Assembly: GCA_045651685.1 (NCBI GenBank)
Contig: JAZRSV010000027.1
Coordinates: 1-64,000 of the forward strand
DNA from: CAKVLS01 sp045651685
GTDB taxonomy: Bacteria > Bacillota > Clostridia > Christensenellales > UBA1242
Reading direction: 5' to 3'
DNA length: 64,000 nt
This document shows positions 34,601 through 42,772 of this stretch, piece after piece. A program made the position numbers and the translations under genes. Under the pieces are notes generated by a model that was not told the DNA's origin, did not search any database, and was given only the letters and a program-made list of their open reading frames with translations. Numbering within the stretch: the stretch's first letter is position 1; every line of letters starts with the position of its first letter.

Positions 34601-34627
34601 AAACCCCACATATGTGGGGCTTTTTTA
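34601..34627. terminator. bidirectional intrinsic terminator
   Basis: CCCCACA/TGTGGGG stem with T-run, between yhbY and the convergent membrane-protein gene. Confidence 0.85.
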
Positions 34628-35425
34628 TTGTCGTGGCAGTGTATGCTTTTTGTTAAAATAGCTAAAAATAGCAAAGCAAAATAACAAGCTAGACATGATA
34701 ACATAATACAAACTATACCTAACAAACCAGCTGCAAATAAAAAATATCAAACCGCAAATAAGATATCCCTTTGTCTTTTGTTTGCAAAAGGCAATATCAA
34801 AAAGGGCTTTTAGCGTATACCGTTTTTGCTTTTCAAATATTACTTTTTGTGGTGGTGTTGAGTTGGTTGGTTCTAATAATTTTAAGAAGACTTCTTCGAT
34901 TGTTAATATTGATATTTTTGTAGTTGCTATTGTGCTTGCCAAAAGCGATGTTTCTTTGTCTACATCGCAGCACAAAATTATCAATTTGCTTGGCATGTTT
35001 TTTTGTTGTTTGTATATAGCAAGTAGAGCGGTTTTGTTTAGAGTTTCTTGGTCAAAGTATGGATAAATAGATAGGGCAGAATTGTCTTTTTCGAGCAGTA
35101 TGCTTCTATCTTGTACAATGCAGTTAATATGTTTTTTTATTATACTCTCAAAAAAAGCAATATTGTCTTGCCATGTAGCAAACAAAAGGTTGTTTTTGGT
35201 TGTTTGTATTTGTATTGCTTTTTGTTTGGTTAGCTGCTGTTTGTTGTTGCGTTTTGTTAATAATATTGTTATTATTTTATAACTACCATAGCCCAATAAA
35301 ATGCTTAACAATAAGCAAGTTAGTAGGTTGTATACAAAGTACCTTAACCATACAAAAAATATAAAAGTTAATATGACAAACAAAAACCAATTATCGATAA
35401 TTTTGCCAAAATATAGTTTTTTCAT
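34625..35425 (-). CDS. membrane protein with cytoplasmic central domain
   Basis: About 266 aa from the ATG at 35425; a longer form from 35509 (294 aa) is possible and neither start has a clear RBS. Two N-terminal membrane helices are followed by a soluble central domain of about 150 residues with alternating strands and helices (LIILCCDVDKETSLLA, ISILTIEEVFLKLL), then two C-terminal helices. This layout occurs in membrane proteins that sense or process nucleic acids, but I recognise no motif. Confidence 0.65.
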   Translation of the reverse strand: MKKLYFGKIIDNWFLFVILTFIFFVWLRYFVYNLLTCLLLSILLGYGSYKIITILLTKRNNKQQLTKQKAIQIQTTKNNLLFATWQDNIAFFESIIKKHINCIVQDRSILLEKDNSALSIYPYFDQETLNKTALLAIYKQQKNMPSKLIILCCDVDKETSLLASTIATTKISILTIEEVFLKLLEPTNSTPPQKVIFEKQKRYTLKALFDIAFCKQKTKGYLICGLIFFICSWFVRYSLYYVIMSSLLFCFAIFSYFNKKHTLPRQ

Positions 35426-35545
35426 ATTAGCATTATTGACAAATGTTTTTAATAATAAACAAATGGGTAAAAAGTTTGTTAAATAATATTGCTTTTTTTT
35501 GTTAAACATATTATGATAAATATATAAATAAAAATTAGGAGAAAG

Positions 35546-36097
35546 ATGATGGATCTATTTGAACAAGTTGTGCTTGCTGGCAAAGCATTAGAAGACAAAA
35601 AGGCAGTAGACATAACAGTTATTGATGTGTCAAAAACATCTACAATAACAAGCTATGTTGTTATAGCTACAGCTACAAGCAACACTCATGCCAAAGCATT
35701 GCTAGACAATGTGTACGAAAAAATGCAAGAACAAGGTATCGAAGCATACCATAAAGAAGGTTATGGTCAAAGCGAGTGGGTAGTACTTGACTTTGGTGAT
35801 TTTATTGTTCATATCTTTACTCAAGAGTTGAGAGAATATTACAATTTAGAAAAATTGTATCAAGATGGCAAAAATATGCGCAAGTTTGAGAGTATCTTAA
35901 AAGATCTTTTGGCAAAGCAAAAAAAGCAAGAAAAGCTTGAACAAAAGCAAACAAAAAAGATGGCAAAAACTCAAAGCAAAAAAGAAAAACCAGAAGAAAA
36001 AAAGACATCATCAACCTCAAAAGAAAAGAAGGCAAAAACATCATCAAAAACTTCTAAAAAAACAACTACAAAAGCAAAAACTAAAAAAGCAGAATAG
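35546..36097 (+). CDS. rsfS: ribosomal silencing factor RsfS with Lys-rich tail
   Basis: 183 aa. The first ~115 residues are RsfS/YbeB/iojap: ITSYVVIATATSNTHAKAL, GYGQSEWVVLDFGDFIVHIF and LREYYNLEKLYQDG. RsfS binds protein uL14 and blocks 30S-50S joining in starvation. The C-terminal ~70 residues (from LAKQKKQEK onward) are a Lys/Thr/Ser-rich extension absent from typical RsfS (about 110-120 aa). Two adjacent ATGs (35546, 35549) follow AGGAGA; either may be used. A terminator follows. Confidence 0.92.
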   Translation: MMDLFEQVVLAGKALEDKKAVDITVIDVSKTSTITSYVVIATATSNTHAKALLDNVYEKMQEQGIEAYHKEGYGQSEWVVLDFGDFIVHIFTQELREYYNLEKLYQDGKNMRKFESILKDLLAKQKKQEKLEQKQTKKMAKTQSKKEKPEEKKTSSTSKEKKAKTSSKTSKKTTTKAKTKKAE

Positions 36098-36102
36098 TAT
36101 TA

Positions 36103-36134
36103 AAAAATCTCACCATTTTGGTGGGATTTTTTTT
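36103..36134 (+). terminator. intrinsic terminator after rsfS
   Basis: AAAATCTCACCA pairs with TGGTGGGATTTT (one G-T pair) and is followed by T-run. Confidence 0.82.
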
Positions 36135-36200
36135 GATAAAATATATATTATTGTGGTTAATCGTTTGTATTTTTGTGGTGGGGTTTGATATAATTATTAC

Positions 36201-37127
36201 ATGGAAATAGAGATCATTAAAGGCATACAACAAGGTGCTAATGTTTTTTTTGACAATTTCTTTTTGGGTGTGACATATCTGGGTGACACTATGTTTTTTA
36301 TTGTAGCGATGGCTCTTTTGTACTGGTGCTATGATAAAAAATTTGCCTTTAACTTTGTTATTGGTTGTGGGGTTTCGATTTTGGCAAACAATGCATTAAA
36401 AATTGCCTTTAATAGACCTAGACCATATGTTGCAAATAGTCAAATAGTAGACTATACACACTCAACTGGTGGCTCGTTTCCTAGTGGACATGCAAGCTCT
36501 ATCGCAGTTATGTCTAGTATGCTGATGTGTGAGGTTAATGCAAAAAGCAAAATAAAATGGCAAAAGCTAACAGTTAATATTATTTTGCCTATAATTTGTG
36601 TTTTGGTTGCCTTTTCTAGGATGTATCTTGGTCAGCATTATTTGACAGATGTATTGGTTGGTCTTGCTATAAGCGGCATAATAGGTATGTTGTGGCACAA
36701 GTTTTGCTTTGTAAAAAGTGACAAAGAACACATATATGCCTTATTTGCTTTGCCAGTGTTAATTGGTGCGTTATTTATCTTTGTAGATGAATTGCTTTTG
36801 ACAACTGGTCACAAGATGATATGCATGCTTATTGGCTTGTGTGTTGCTATTATTGTTGGTTATTATTTAGAAAAAAAATATATAAGACTAGACTATTCTT
36901 CTGATAAGTTGTGGTTTGTTATAACAAAAGCAGTTGTCGGTGGTGGTGTGGCTGTTGGATTATATTTTTTGTTAGAAAATATTTTGCCACAAATTGTGCT
37001 TATAAAATTTTTTATAGGTATAATTTTGGGCTTATGGATAACTTTTGGCTCAATGCTAGTTTTTAGAGCTATTGCTAGTTGGGCAAGACTTAATAAAAAA
37101 GGTGAAGATGATGCAAGTATCAAATAA
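36201..37127 (+). CDS. PAP2-family membrane phosphatase
   Basis: 308 aa with about seven membrane helices. The three PAP2 signatures are complete: KIAFNRPRP, PSGHASS and SRMYLGQHYLTD. The family includes undecaprenyl-pyrophosphate phosphatases and phosphatidate phosphatases; the downstream MurF and Ddl genes make a role in recycling the cell-wall lipid carrier plausible (inference). The C-terminal half carries extra helices. The gene overlaps tsaE by 17 nt. Confidence 0.88.
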   Translation: MEIEIIKGIQQGANVFFDNFFLGVTYLGDTMFFIVAMALLYWCYDKKFAFNFVIGCGVSILANNALKIAFNRPRPYVANSQIVDYTHSTGGSFPSGHASSIAVMSSMLMCEVNAKSKIKWQKLTVNIILPIICVLVAFSRMYLGQHYLTDVLVGLAISGIIGMLWHKFCFVKSDKEHIYALFALPVLIGALFIFVDELLLTTGHKMICMLIGLCVAIIVGYYLEKKYIRLDYSSDKLWFVITKAVVGGGVAVGLYFLLENILPQIVLIKFFIGIILGLWITFGSMLVFRAIASWARLNKKGEDDASIK

Positions 37128-37527
37128 TGTAAACAAAACATTATCAATAGCAAAAACTTTTGCAAAAAAACTAAAAGCAGGCGATGTAGTTATTTTGTGC
37201 GCAGACCTTGGTAGCGGCAAGACTGTTTTTGCCAAAGGTGTTATTGCTAGCTTTGGTATAAAAGATCCTGTCACAAGTCCTACTTTTACTATTGTTAATT
37301 CTTATCAAAATGACAAGATGAATATTTATCATTTTGACATGTATAGATTAGAAGATTATGAAGAGGCTTTGGCTGCAGGTCTGGACGAATTGATCGAAGA
37401 CAAAAATGCTATCAAAATAATAGAGTGGCCAGAAAAGTGCCCAGAATTATTGCCAGAGCATTATTATAAAGTGTCGATAGAAAAAGTAAACGACACAACT
37501 CGCAACATTTCGTGGGAGGAAGTATAG
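37111..37527 (+). CDS. tsaE: TsaE, tRNA t6A biosynthesis ATPase
   Basis: 138 aa from the ATG at 37111, where AAGGTG has good spacing; an adjacent ATG at 37108 and an in-frame TTG at 37072 are alternatives. The Walker A motif is ADLGSGKTVFAKG, and PVTSPTFTIVNSY, MYRLEDYEEAL and IKIIEWPEKC are family-typical. TsaE cycles the TsaBD complex that adds threonylcarbamoyl to A37 of ANN-decoding tRNAs. Part of a tsaE-tsaB-rimI cluster. Confidence 0.95.
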   Translation: MQVSNNVNKTLSIAKTFAKKLKAGDVVILCADLGSGKTVFAKGVIASFGIKDPVTSPTFTIVNSYQNDKMNIYHFDMYRLEDYEEALAAGLDELIEDKNAIKIIEWPEKCPELLPEHYYKVSIEKVNDTTRNISWEEV

Positions 37528-37528
37528 T

Positions 37529-38206
37529 ATGAATATTTTAGCAATAGATACTTCAAACTCAAATTTGTTAGTTGGGCTAAAAACAACTGCAGGTCAGTAT
37601 TGCAGTAGTCCAGTCACAACTTCAAAACATCTAGAAACATTATTGCCAAATGTAGAAGAACTATTAGAGCAAGCACAAATGCAACCTGTCAATCTTGATA
37701 TTGTCGGTGTAGTTGTTGGCCCGGGATCTTTTACTGGTATACGCATAGGCGTTGCTACAGCAAAAGCTTTTATGAGTTGTTATAAAAATCTAAAATGTAT
37801 CGCAGTAAACTCACTAGAGCTTTTGGCATATAATACTTTATCAAAGTCAAATAGTATAGGCAATGTTATATGTGTTATACCTAGCACATTGCGCAAGTAT
37901 TATGTTGGCGTTTATCGTGGCAAGCAAGCATTGCAGCCAGACAAAATTATGGAGACTGCGCAACTGCAAGAGTTGATACAATCTACTGGTTATCAAGTCG
38001 TAGCACCTAGTGGTGTTAGTTTGGATTTTTGTGATAACTTGCAAAATGTTAGCGTAGACCATCAAGATTTGTTTGACTATATACAAAGAGCTATCATTGA
38101 TAATAAATTTGTAAATATTAATGAGCTAAAACCTTATTATTTAGGTTTGTCTCAAGCAGAATTAGATTTATTAAAAAAGGAAGAAAATAATGGCTCAAAT
38201 ATTTAG
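37529..38206 (+). CDS. tsaB: TsaB, tRNA t6A biosynthesis scaffold subunit
   Basis: 225 aa. ILAIDTSNSNLLVGL opens an actin-like ASKHA fold; VGPGSFTGIRIGVATAKAF is the TsaB signature. It partners TsaD (not in this window) and TsaE. RBS GGGAGGA lies inside the end of tsaE, and the gene starts 1 nt after its stop. It overlaps rimI by 17 nt. Confidence 0.95.
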   Translation: MNILAIDTSNSNLLVGLKTTAGQYCSSPVTTSKHLETLLPNVEELLEQAQMQPVNLDIVGVVVGPGSFTGIRIGVATAKAFMSCYKNLKCIAVNSLELLAYNTLSKSNSIGNVICVIPSTLRKYYVGVYRGKQALQPDKIMETAQLQELIQSTGYQVVAPSGVSLDFCDNLQNVSVDHQDLFDYIQRAIIDNKFVNINELKPYYLGLSQAELDLLKKEENNGSNI

Positions 38207-38633
38207 ATGTGATGATCGCCACTACGATCAAATGTTTGAAGTGCACAAAGAGTGTTTTGGCGAAGAAGCAATGCCAGAAAACATCTTTATGGATGAGATA
38301 AACACTCCTAGTAGAATTTACTTTGTCGCGCTAGATGATCAAACCCAAGAAGTTATCGCTTATGCAGGTGCATGGAATACAGGCAGTGATTATTCTATAA
38401 TCAGTGTCGCTACAAAACCTACACATGTAAGAAGGGGTATAGCTACAAGATTGTTAAAAAGATTGATCGAAGACGCTAGAGAAAAAGAAATTTTTGCTCT
38501 ATCTCTTGAGGTTAATGAGTTTAACGAACCTGCTATCAAGCTATATCGCAAGTTGGGTTTTATCATAACTAATACTCGCAAAAATTATTACAAAAATAAC
38601 GCTTCTGCGCATATAATGTGGTTGTATTTATAA
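38190..38633 (+). CDS. rimI: ribosomal protein S18 alanine N-acetyltransferase
   Basis: 147 aa GNAT. The acetyl-CoA motif is VRRGIATRLLKRL, preceded by SIISVATKPTHV; the family-typical LEVNEFNEPAIKLYRKLGF follows. RimI acetylates the N-terminus of S18. Position directly after tsaB is conserved across Firmicutes. Confidence 0.92.
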   Translation: MAQIFRCDDRHYDQMFEVHKECFGEEAMPENIFMDEINTPSRIYFVALDDQTQEVIAYAGAWNTGSDYSIISVATKPTHVRRGIATRLLKRLIEDAREKEIFALSLEVNEFNEPAIKLYRKLGFIITNTRKNYYKNNASAHIMWLYL

Positions 38634-38665
38634 GACTTTGAAATTTGCAAAAAAGAGAGACTTTT

Positions 38666-39397
38666 TTGTTGATTTATAAAGATACAAAAATTAATTATAA
38701 AGTTTGTGGCGATGGCAAAAAATATATTTTGTTTTTGCACGGTTGGGGTGGTAGCATAGCTAGTTTTGCATATATGCAACAAGTTTTTGCAACCAACTAC
38801 TCTTGTATTAGTGTAGACTTTCCGCCGTTTGGAGAGAGTGGCTCGCCACAACAACCTTGGACATTGCAAGACTATGCAATAATGATAATCAATCTTATAA
38901 AGCATCTTGGCATAGATAAGGTAAACATTGTTTGTCATTCGTTTGGTGCGAGAGTTGCAATATATTTGGCCGCGCTCACCACTTTGGTAGATCGCTTGGT
39001 TATAATAGACGGTGCTGGCATAAAGCCTAAAAAAAATATTTTTAAGCAAATAAAGATAGCTCGTTATAAGTTTTGTAAAAAACTTGTAAAAATAAAGCTA
39101 CTAAAGTCAAATTATCTAAACAAATTTGGTAGCGAAGATTATAAGCAATTATCGCCAGTTCAAAAACAAACTTTCAAAAATATTATAAACTTTGATCAAA
39201 CTAATATGCTAAAGTATATAAAGTGTGATACACTTTTGTTGTGGGGTAAAGATGACAAAGATACTCCTATGTATATGGCAAAGCGTATGCACAAGCTTAT
39301 ACCTAATAGCGCTTTAATAACTTATAGCGGTGGGCATTTTGCTTATCTTGAGCATATGGCAAAGTTTTGTATTGTAATTAATCAATTTTTTATATAA
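38666..39397 (+). CDS. alpha/beta hydrolase
   Basis: About 243 aa. HGWGGS forms the oxyanion region, CHSFGAR the nucleophile elbow, LLWGKDDKDTP carries the acid and SGGHFAYLEH the His. A TTG at 38666 or 38669 with AGAGAG upstream is the likely start; no ATG precedes the conserved strands, and a TTG at 38645 is also possible. Substrate unknown. It sits in a row of genes between rimI and a murF-like gene, 14 nt before the latter. Confidence 0.8.
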   Translation: MLIYKDTKINYKVCGDGKKYILFLHGWGGSIASFAYMQQVFATNYSCISVDFPPFGESGSPQQPWTLQDYAIMIINLIKHLGIDKVNIVCHSFGARVAIYLAALTTLVDRLVIIDGAGIKPKKNIFKQIKIARYKFCKKLVKIKLLKSNYLNKFGSEDYKQLSPVQKQTFKNIINFDQTNMLKYIKCDTLLLWGKDDKDTPMYMAKRMHKLIPNSALITYSGGHFAYLEHMAKFCIVINQFFI

Positions 39398-39411
39398 AGG
39401 TAAAAATTTTT

Positions 39412-41052
39412 ATGCATTTCTTTTCGTGGACAAATCCTCATATGTATATAACAATGCTACTAGCACTACTAAATGGTGTAGTGTTGTTGTTTGCTGCGTA
39501 TAAGTTCTTTCAAATTATTCAGTTGTCTGGCTATAAGATAAAAGGTTATTTTATCTGGCTAAAAGACACCAAGGCAAAGTATGTGTCACGAATTTTGACA
39601 TTGTGCTTTTTGAGTTTGGCTTGTAGTTTGGTGACTAACGCATTGTTTAATGTAAAATATTATACTCCTGGTTTGTACTTTTCTTATCTTGGTTTGATAT
39701 TTTATACTTACTTTAGTGTTATCTTTTGCATTAACCTATATTCTGCTCCAAAAAAAGTGCCGCTAAAAAATACTACTCGTATGATAAGACTTAATATTGT
39801 CTTGTACATATTTGTAGTTGTTATAACATTTGTTTTGATAGCTGTTGCTGCAGAATATTTGCCACCATTATTTCACATTTCTTTTATATGTATAACACCA
39901 ATGCTTTTGCCTATTTTGGTGCCATGTGTACACTTGTTGTTGGTGCCGTTAGAAAATTTGATAGTGGCAAAATATGTGTGCGAAGCAAAGCGTAAACTAA
40001 AAAAATATCCAAACCTAATCAAAATTGGTATTACTGGTAGCTATGGCAAAACTAGCACAAAGTATATACTTAATACAATTTTGTCTCAAAAATACAATGT
40101 ATGTATGACACCACATAGTTTTAATACAATAACAGGCTTGTCAAAGGTTATTAATGATTATCTAAAACCTCAAAACCAAGTATTAATAACAGAGATGGGT
40201 GCTCGCAATGTGGGAGATATCAAAAAACTTGCATCATTTATTAATCCAAAATATGGCATCATAACCAATATTGGTTCGCAACATTTGTTGTCATTTGGTA
40301 GTGTAGAAAATATCGAAAAAACCAAAAACGAACTTATAGAAGTGTTGCCACAAGATGGCTTTGCCGTATTTAATGGTGACAACGAAGGCGCAAAAAGATT
40401 GTATGACAAATGCTCTATCAAAAAGGCAGTTGTTGGCAATTGTGAGGGCAGCAGTGTTGGATATAGCAGAATTAGAGTTGACCAAAACGGCACACACTTT
40501 ACTCTAAATATCGGCGAAGAAAAAATTAATTGCAATACCAAATTAGTAGGTAGACACAATGTCGAAAATATTATTTTGTGTGTATGTATTGCTTTAGAGT
40601 TTGGACTTACTTTGGACCAAATCAAGCAAGGTATAAAGATGTTAAAGCCAGTACCACATAGGCTAGAGATGTTTACTAACGAAGCTGGTATGACAATTTT
40701 GGACGACTCTTACAACGCTAGCGTAGAGGGTTCTCAAGTAGCGCTAGAAGTATTGAGTAAGTTTGGCAATAGAAAAATTATTGTCACACCTGGTCTTGTC
40801 GAACTTGGCTCTCAAGAAAAACAAGCCAACTATGATTTTGGCGTAAGAATGACCAAAGTTGCAGATTATATTATTATTGTTAATAGAGTTAACAAAGACA
40901 GTATTATCAAAGGTATCGAAAGTACCAAGTTTAATATGACAAGGGTTTATCAAGCCGAAACTCTAAACGATGCAAAGCAACTGCTAAAAGGCATACTTGT
41001 ATCAGGCGATGCAGTGCTATTTGAAAATGATTTGCCTGACAATTATATTTAA
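39412..41052 (+). CDS. murF: membrane-anchored MurF-type Mur ligase
   Basis: 546 aa. The first ~180 residues hold about five membrane helices; the rest is a Mur ligase with GITGSYGKTSTK (ATP loop near 205), TEMGARNVGDI, NIGSQHLLSFGS, GRHNVENI and VPHRLEMF plus DDSYNAS. The last motifs match MurF, which adds D-Ala-D-Ala to UDP-MurNAc-tripeptide. Normal MurF is soluble and about 450 aa and lacks an N-terminal membrane domain, but ddl follows directly, supporting the assignment. The N-terminal membrane part may place the enzyme at the membrane. Confidence 0.82.
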   Translation: MHFFSWTNPHMYITMLLALLNGVVLLFAAYKFFQIIQLSGYKIKGYFIWLKDTKAKYVSRILTLCFLSLACSLVTNALFNVKYYTPGLYFSYLGLIFYTYFSVIFCINLYSAPKKVPLKNTTRMIRLNIVLYIFVVVITFVLIAVAAEYLPPLFHISFICITPMLLPILVPCVHLLLVPLENLIVAKYVCEAKRKLKKYPNLIKIGITGSYGKTSTKYILNTILSQKYNVCMTPHSFNTITGLSKVINDYLKPQNQVLITEMGARNVGDIKKLASFINPKYGIITNIGSQHLLSFGSVENIEKTKNELIEVLPQDGFAVFNGDNEGAKRLYDKCSIKKAVVGNCEGSSVGYSRIRVDQNGTHFTLNIGEEKINCNTKLVGRHNVENIILCVCIALEFGLTLDQIKQGIKMLKPVPHRLEMFTNEAGMTILDDSYNASVEGSQVALEVLSKFGNRKIIVTPGLVELGSQEKQANYDFGVRMTKVADYIIIVNRVNKDSIIKGIESTKFNMTRVYQAETLNDAKQLLKGILVSGDAVLFENDLPDNYI

Positions 41053-41118
41053 TAACAAAACTTGCAATCAATAAATATACTACTTATATAAAATATATTT
41101 ATTTTTTGCGAGGTGTTT

Positions 41119-42288
41119 ATGAAAAAAAATATTGTAGTTTTGTTTGGTGGCAAAAGTGTCGAGCATGACATTTCTGTTATAACTGCTATGCAAACTATAA
41201 ACAATCTGGACAAACAAAAATATACCATCTACCCAGTTTTTATAGACAAACAGGGTGGATGGTTTTTTAGTGAAAAATTTTTTGATATCAAGGGTATAAT
41301 AAACTTTGATCCAAACTCAAAAGCTGCATGCAAAGTTTGTATGCTGTGTGGTGACAATTCGCTTTATTTTGTAGTCAAAAATAAGCTCAAAAAACAAGCA
41401 ACTATTGACTGTATAATTTGTGCTACCCATGGTGGTTTGGGCGAAAATGGTGCATTACAAGGCTTTTTAGAACTTGTTGGTGTGCCTTATACTGGTTGCG
41501 ATGTGTTATCTAGTGCTATTTGCATGAACAAACTTATAACAAAGCAACTACTAAAAAACAATAATATTGATGTGTGCAAATATGACTGCTTTAGCTCGTA
41601 TCAAATAACTAATAATATATCAGAAGTTATAAGCAATATTGATAAGGCGTTTGATTATCCTATAGTGACAAAGCCTTGTAGTCAGGGCAGCAGTATTGGT
41701 ATTAGTTATGTATCTAACAAGAGCCAGTTAAAAAAGGCATTGCAACTTGCTGCAGAGTTTGACCAAACTGTTTTGGTTGAAGAAGCCGTGCAAAATTTAG
41801 AAGAAATTAATGTGTCTGTATTTGAGGTTGATGGCAAGGTAGAAACTTCTGTATTAGAAAAGCCCAAGACTCAAAAGCACTTTTTAGACTTTGACGAAAA
41901 GTACTTAAAAAACGCTTCGAGCAAAAAGTCTGGTATGTCTAGCCTTGCAAGAGAACTGCCAGCAAAGTTAGATGTAAACACTAAAAATAAAATAATAGAA
42001 ATGGCAACAAAAACTTATAAAGTATGTCATTGTAGTAGTGTAGTGCGAATAGACTTTTTGATTAACAAAAAAACAAACCAAGTATATGTCAACGAGGTTA
42101 ACACAATACCAGGTTCGTTAAGTTTTTATTTGTGGCAATACGATAGGTACAAGTTTAATAAGCTTTTAGACAAACTCTTACAACAAGCTATTGATGTTTT
42201 CAAAAACAAAAATAGCAAAAGTGTAGTTTATAACACAAAGGTGTTAGAAAATTTTTCTATCAATATGGCAGGTAATAAGTTAAAATAA
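41119..42288 (+). CDS. ddl: D-alanine--D-alanine ligase
   Basis: 389 aa from the ATG at 41119, which has GCGAGG at proper spacing; an in-frame GTG at 41113 would overlap that site. ATP-grasp features: VLFGGKSVEHDIS, THGGLGENGALQG, GVPYTGCD, KPCSQGSSIGIS and EVNTIPG. The segment after this, SLSFYLW, differs from the usual FTxxSxxP of Ddl and is shared by a clostridial subgroup as I recall. It makes the dipeptide used by MurF, encoded directly upstream. Confidence 0.88.
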   Translation: MKKNIVVLFGGKSVEHDISVITAMQTINNLDKQKYTIYPVFIDKQGGWFFSEKFFDIKGIINFDPNSKAACKVCMLCGDNSLYFVVKNKLKKQATIDCIICATHGGLGENGALQGFLELVGVPYTGCDVLSSAICMNKLITKQLLKNNNIDVCKYDCFSSYQITNNISEVISNIDKAFDYPIVTKPCSQGSSIGISYVSNKSQLKKALQLAAEFDQTVLVEEAVQNLEEINVSVFEVDGKVETSVLEKPKTQKHFLDFDEKYLKNASSKKSGMSSLARELPAKLDVNTKNKIIEMATKTYKVCHCSSVVRIDFLINKKTNQVYVNEVNTIPGSLSFYLWQYDRYKFNKLLDKLLQQAIDVFKNKNSKSVVYNTKVLENFSINMAGNKLK

Positions 42289-42291
42289 TTG

Positions 42292-42609
42292 TTATATAGA
42301 TAGTTTGTTTATTATGCTGTTTACAATGTCGTCATTGTGGCCAAAACTCATAATTTTTATACTGTTTATAATAAACTCTTTTTCTTGTGGGGTAAAGTAT
42401 GTGGTTGATAGTTTGTAGTTTTTGTCTATACCTATGCCACCATTTTTGCCAACATATGTGATAGTAGGCACTCCAGCTGTTTCGATATCATTAAGATATC
42501 TATATACAGTGCGGGTGCTTATTTCATATTTTTGCGCAAGGTCGCTAGCTTTTATTCTGTCTTTTTTGAGCAGTTCTAGCACGATTGATAATATAAGATA
42601 ATTTTTCAT
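42292..42609 (-). CDS. short HTH_11 regulator (WYL-type N-terminus)
   Basis: 105 aa. KDRIKASDLAQKYEISTRTVYRYLNDIE is a winged helix of the HTH_11 type found at the N-terminus of WYL-domain regulators, followed by a wing segment (YVGKNGGIGI). The ligand-sensing WYL domain is missing, so this is either a truncated paralogue or a minimal repressor. The end lies 4 nt from the convergent ddl gene. A LexA-like GAAC-N4-GTTT site lies about 33-46 bp upstream of the start. Confidence 0.75.
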   Translation of the reverse strand: MKNYLILSIVLELLKKDRIKASDLAQKYEISTRTVYRYLNDIETAGVPTITYVGKNGGIGIDKNYKLSTTYFTPQEKEFIINSIKIMSFGHNDDIVNSIINKLSI

Positions 42610-42641
42610 ACATGCATTATATAACAAAAATTTTACTTTGT

Positions 42642-42655
42642 CAAACAAATGTTCG
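42642..42655. promoter_or_regulatory. LexA-like box upstream of the HTH gene
   Basis: Reads CGAACATTTGTTTG on the minus strand, with the GAAC-N4-GTT core. One base of the N4 region departs from the DinR consensus. Confidence 0.35.
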
Positions 42656-42772
42656 ATAAATCGCAGCTGGCAATAAAACCGCAAAAAAAGTATAAAATAA
42701 TAAATAGTTATATTTTACATTTAGTTTTTTTAATGTTATACTGATTTTGTATAATAAGGAAGTGTTTAATTT

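Noticed and set aside
42292..42609. Possible frameshift pseudogene of a WYL regulator
   Set aside because: The frame ends at a normal TAA 4 nt from ddl and there is no downstream remnant of a WYL domain, so a short intact regulator is the simpler reading.
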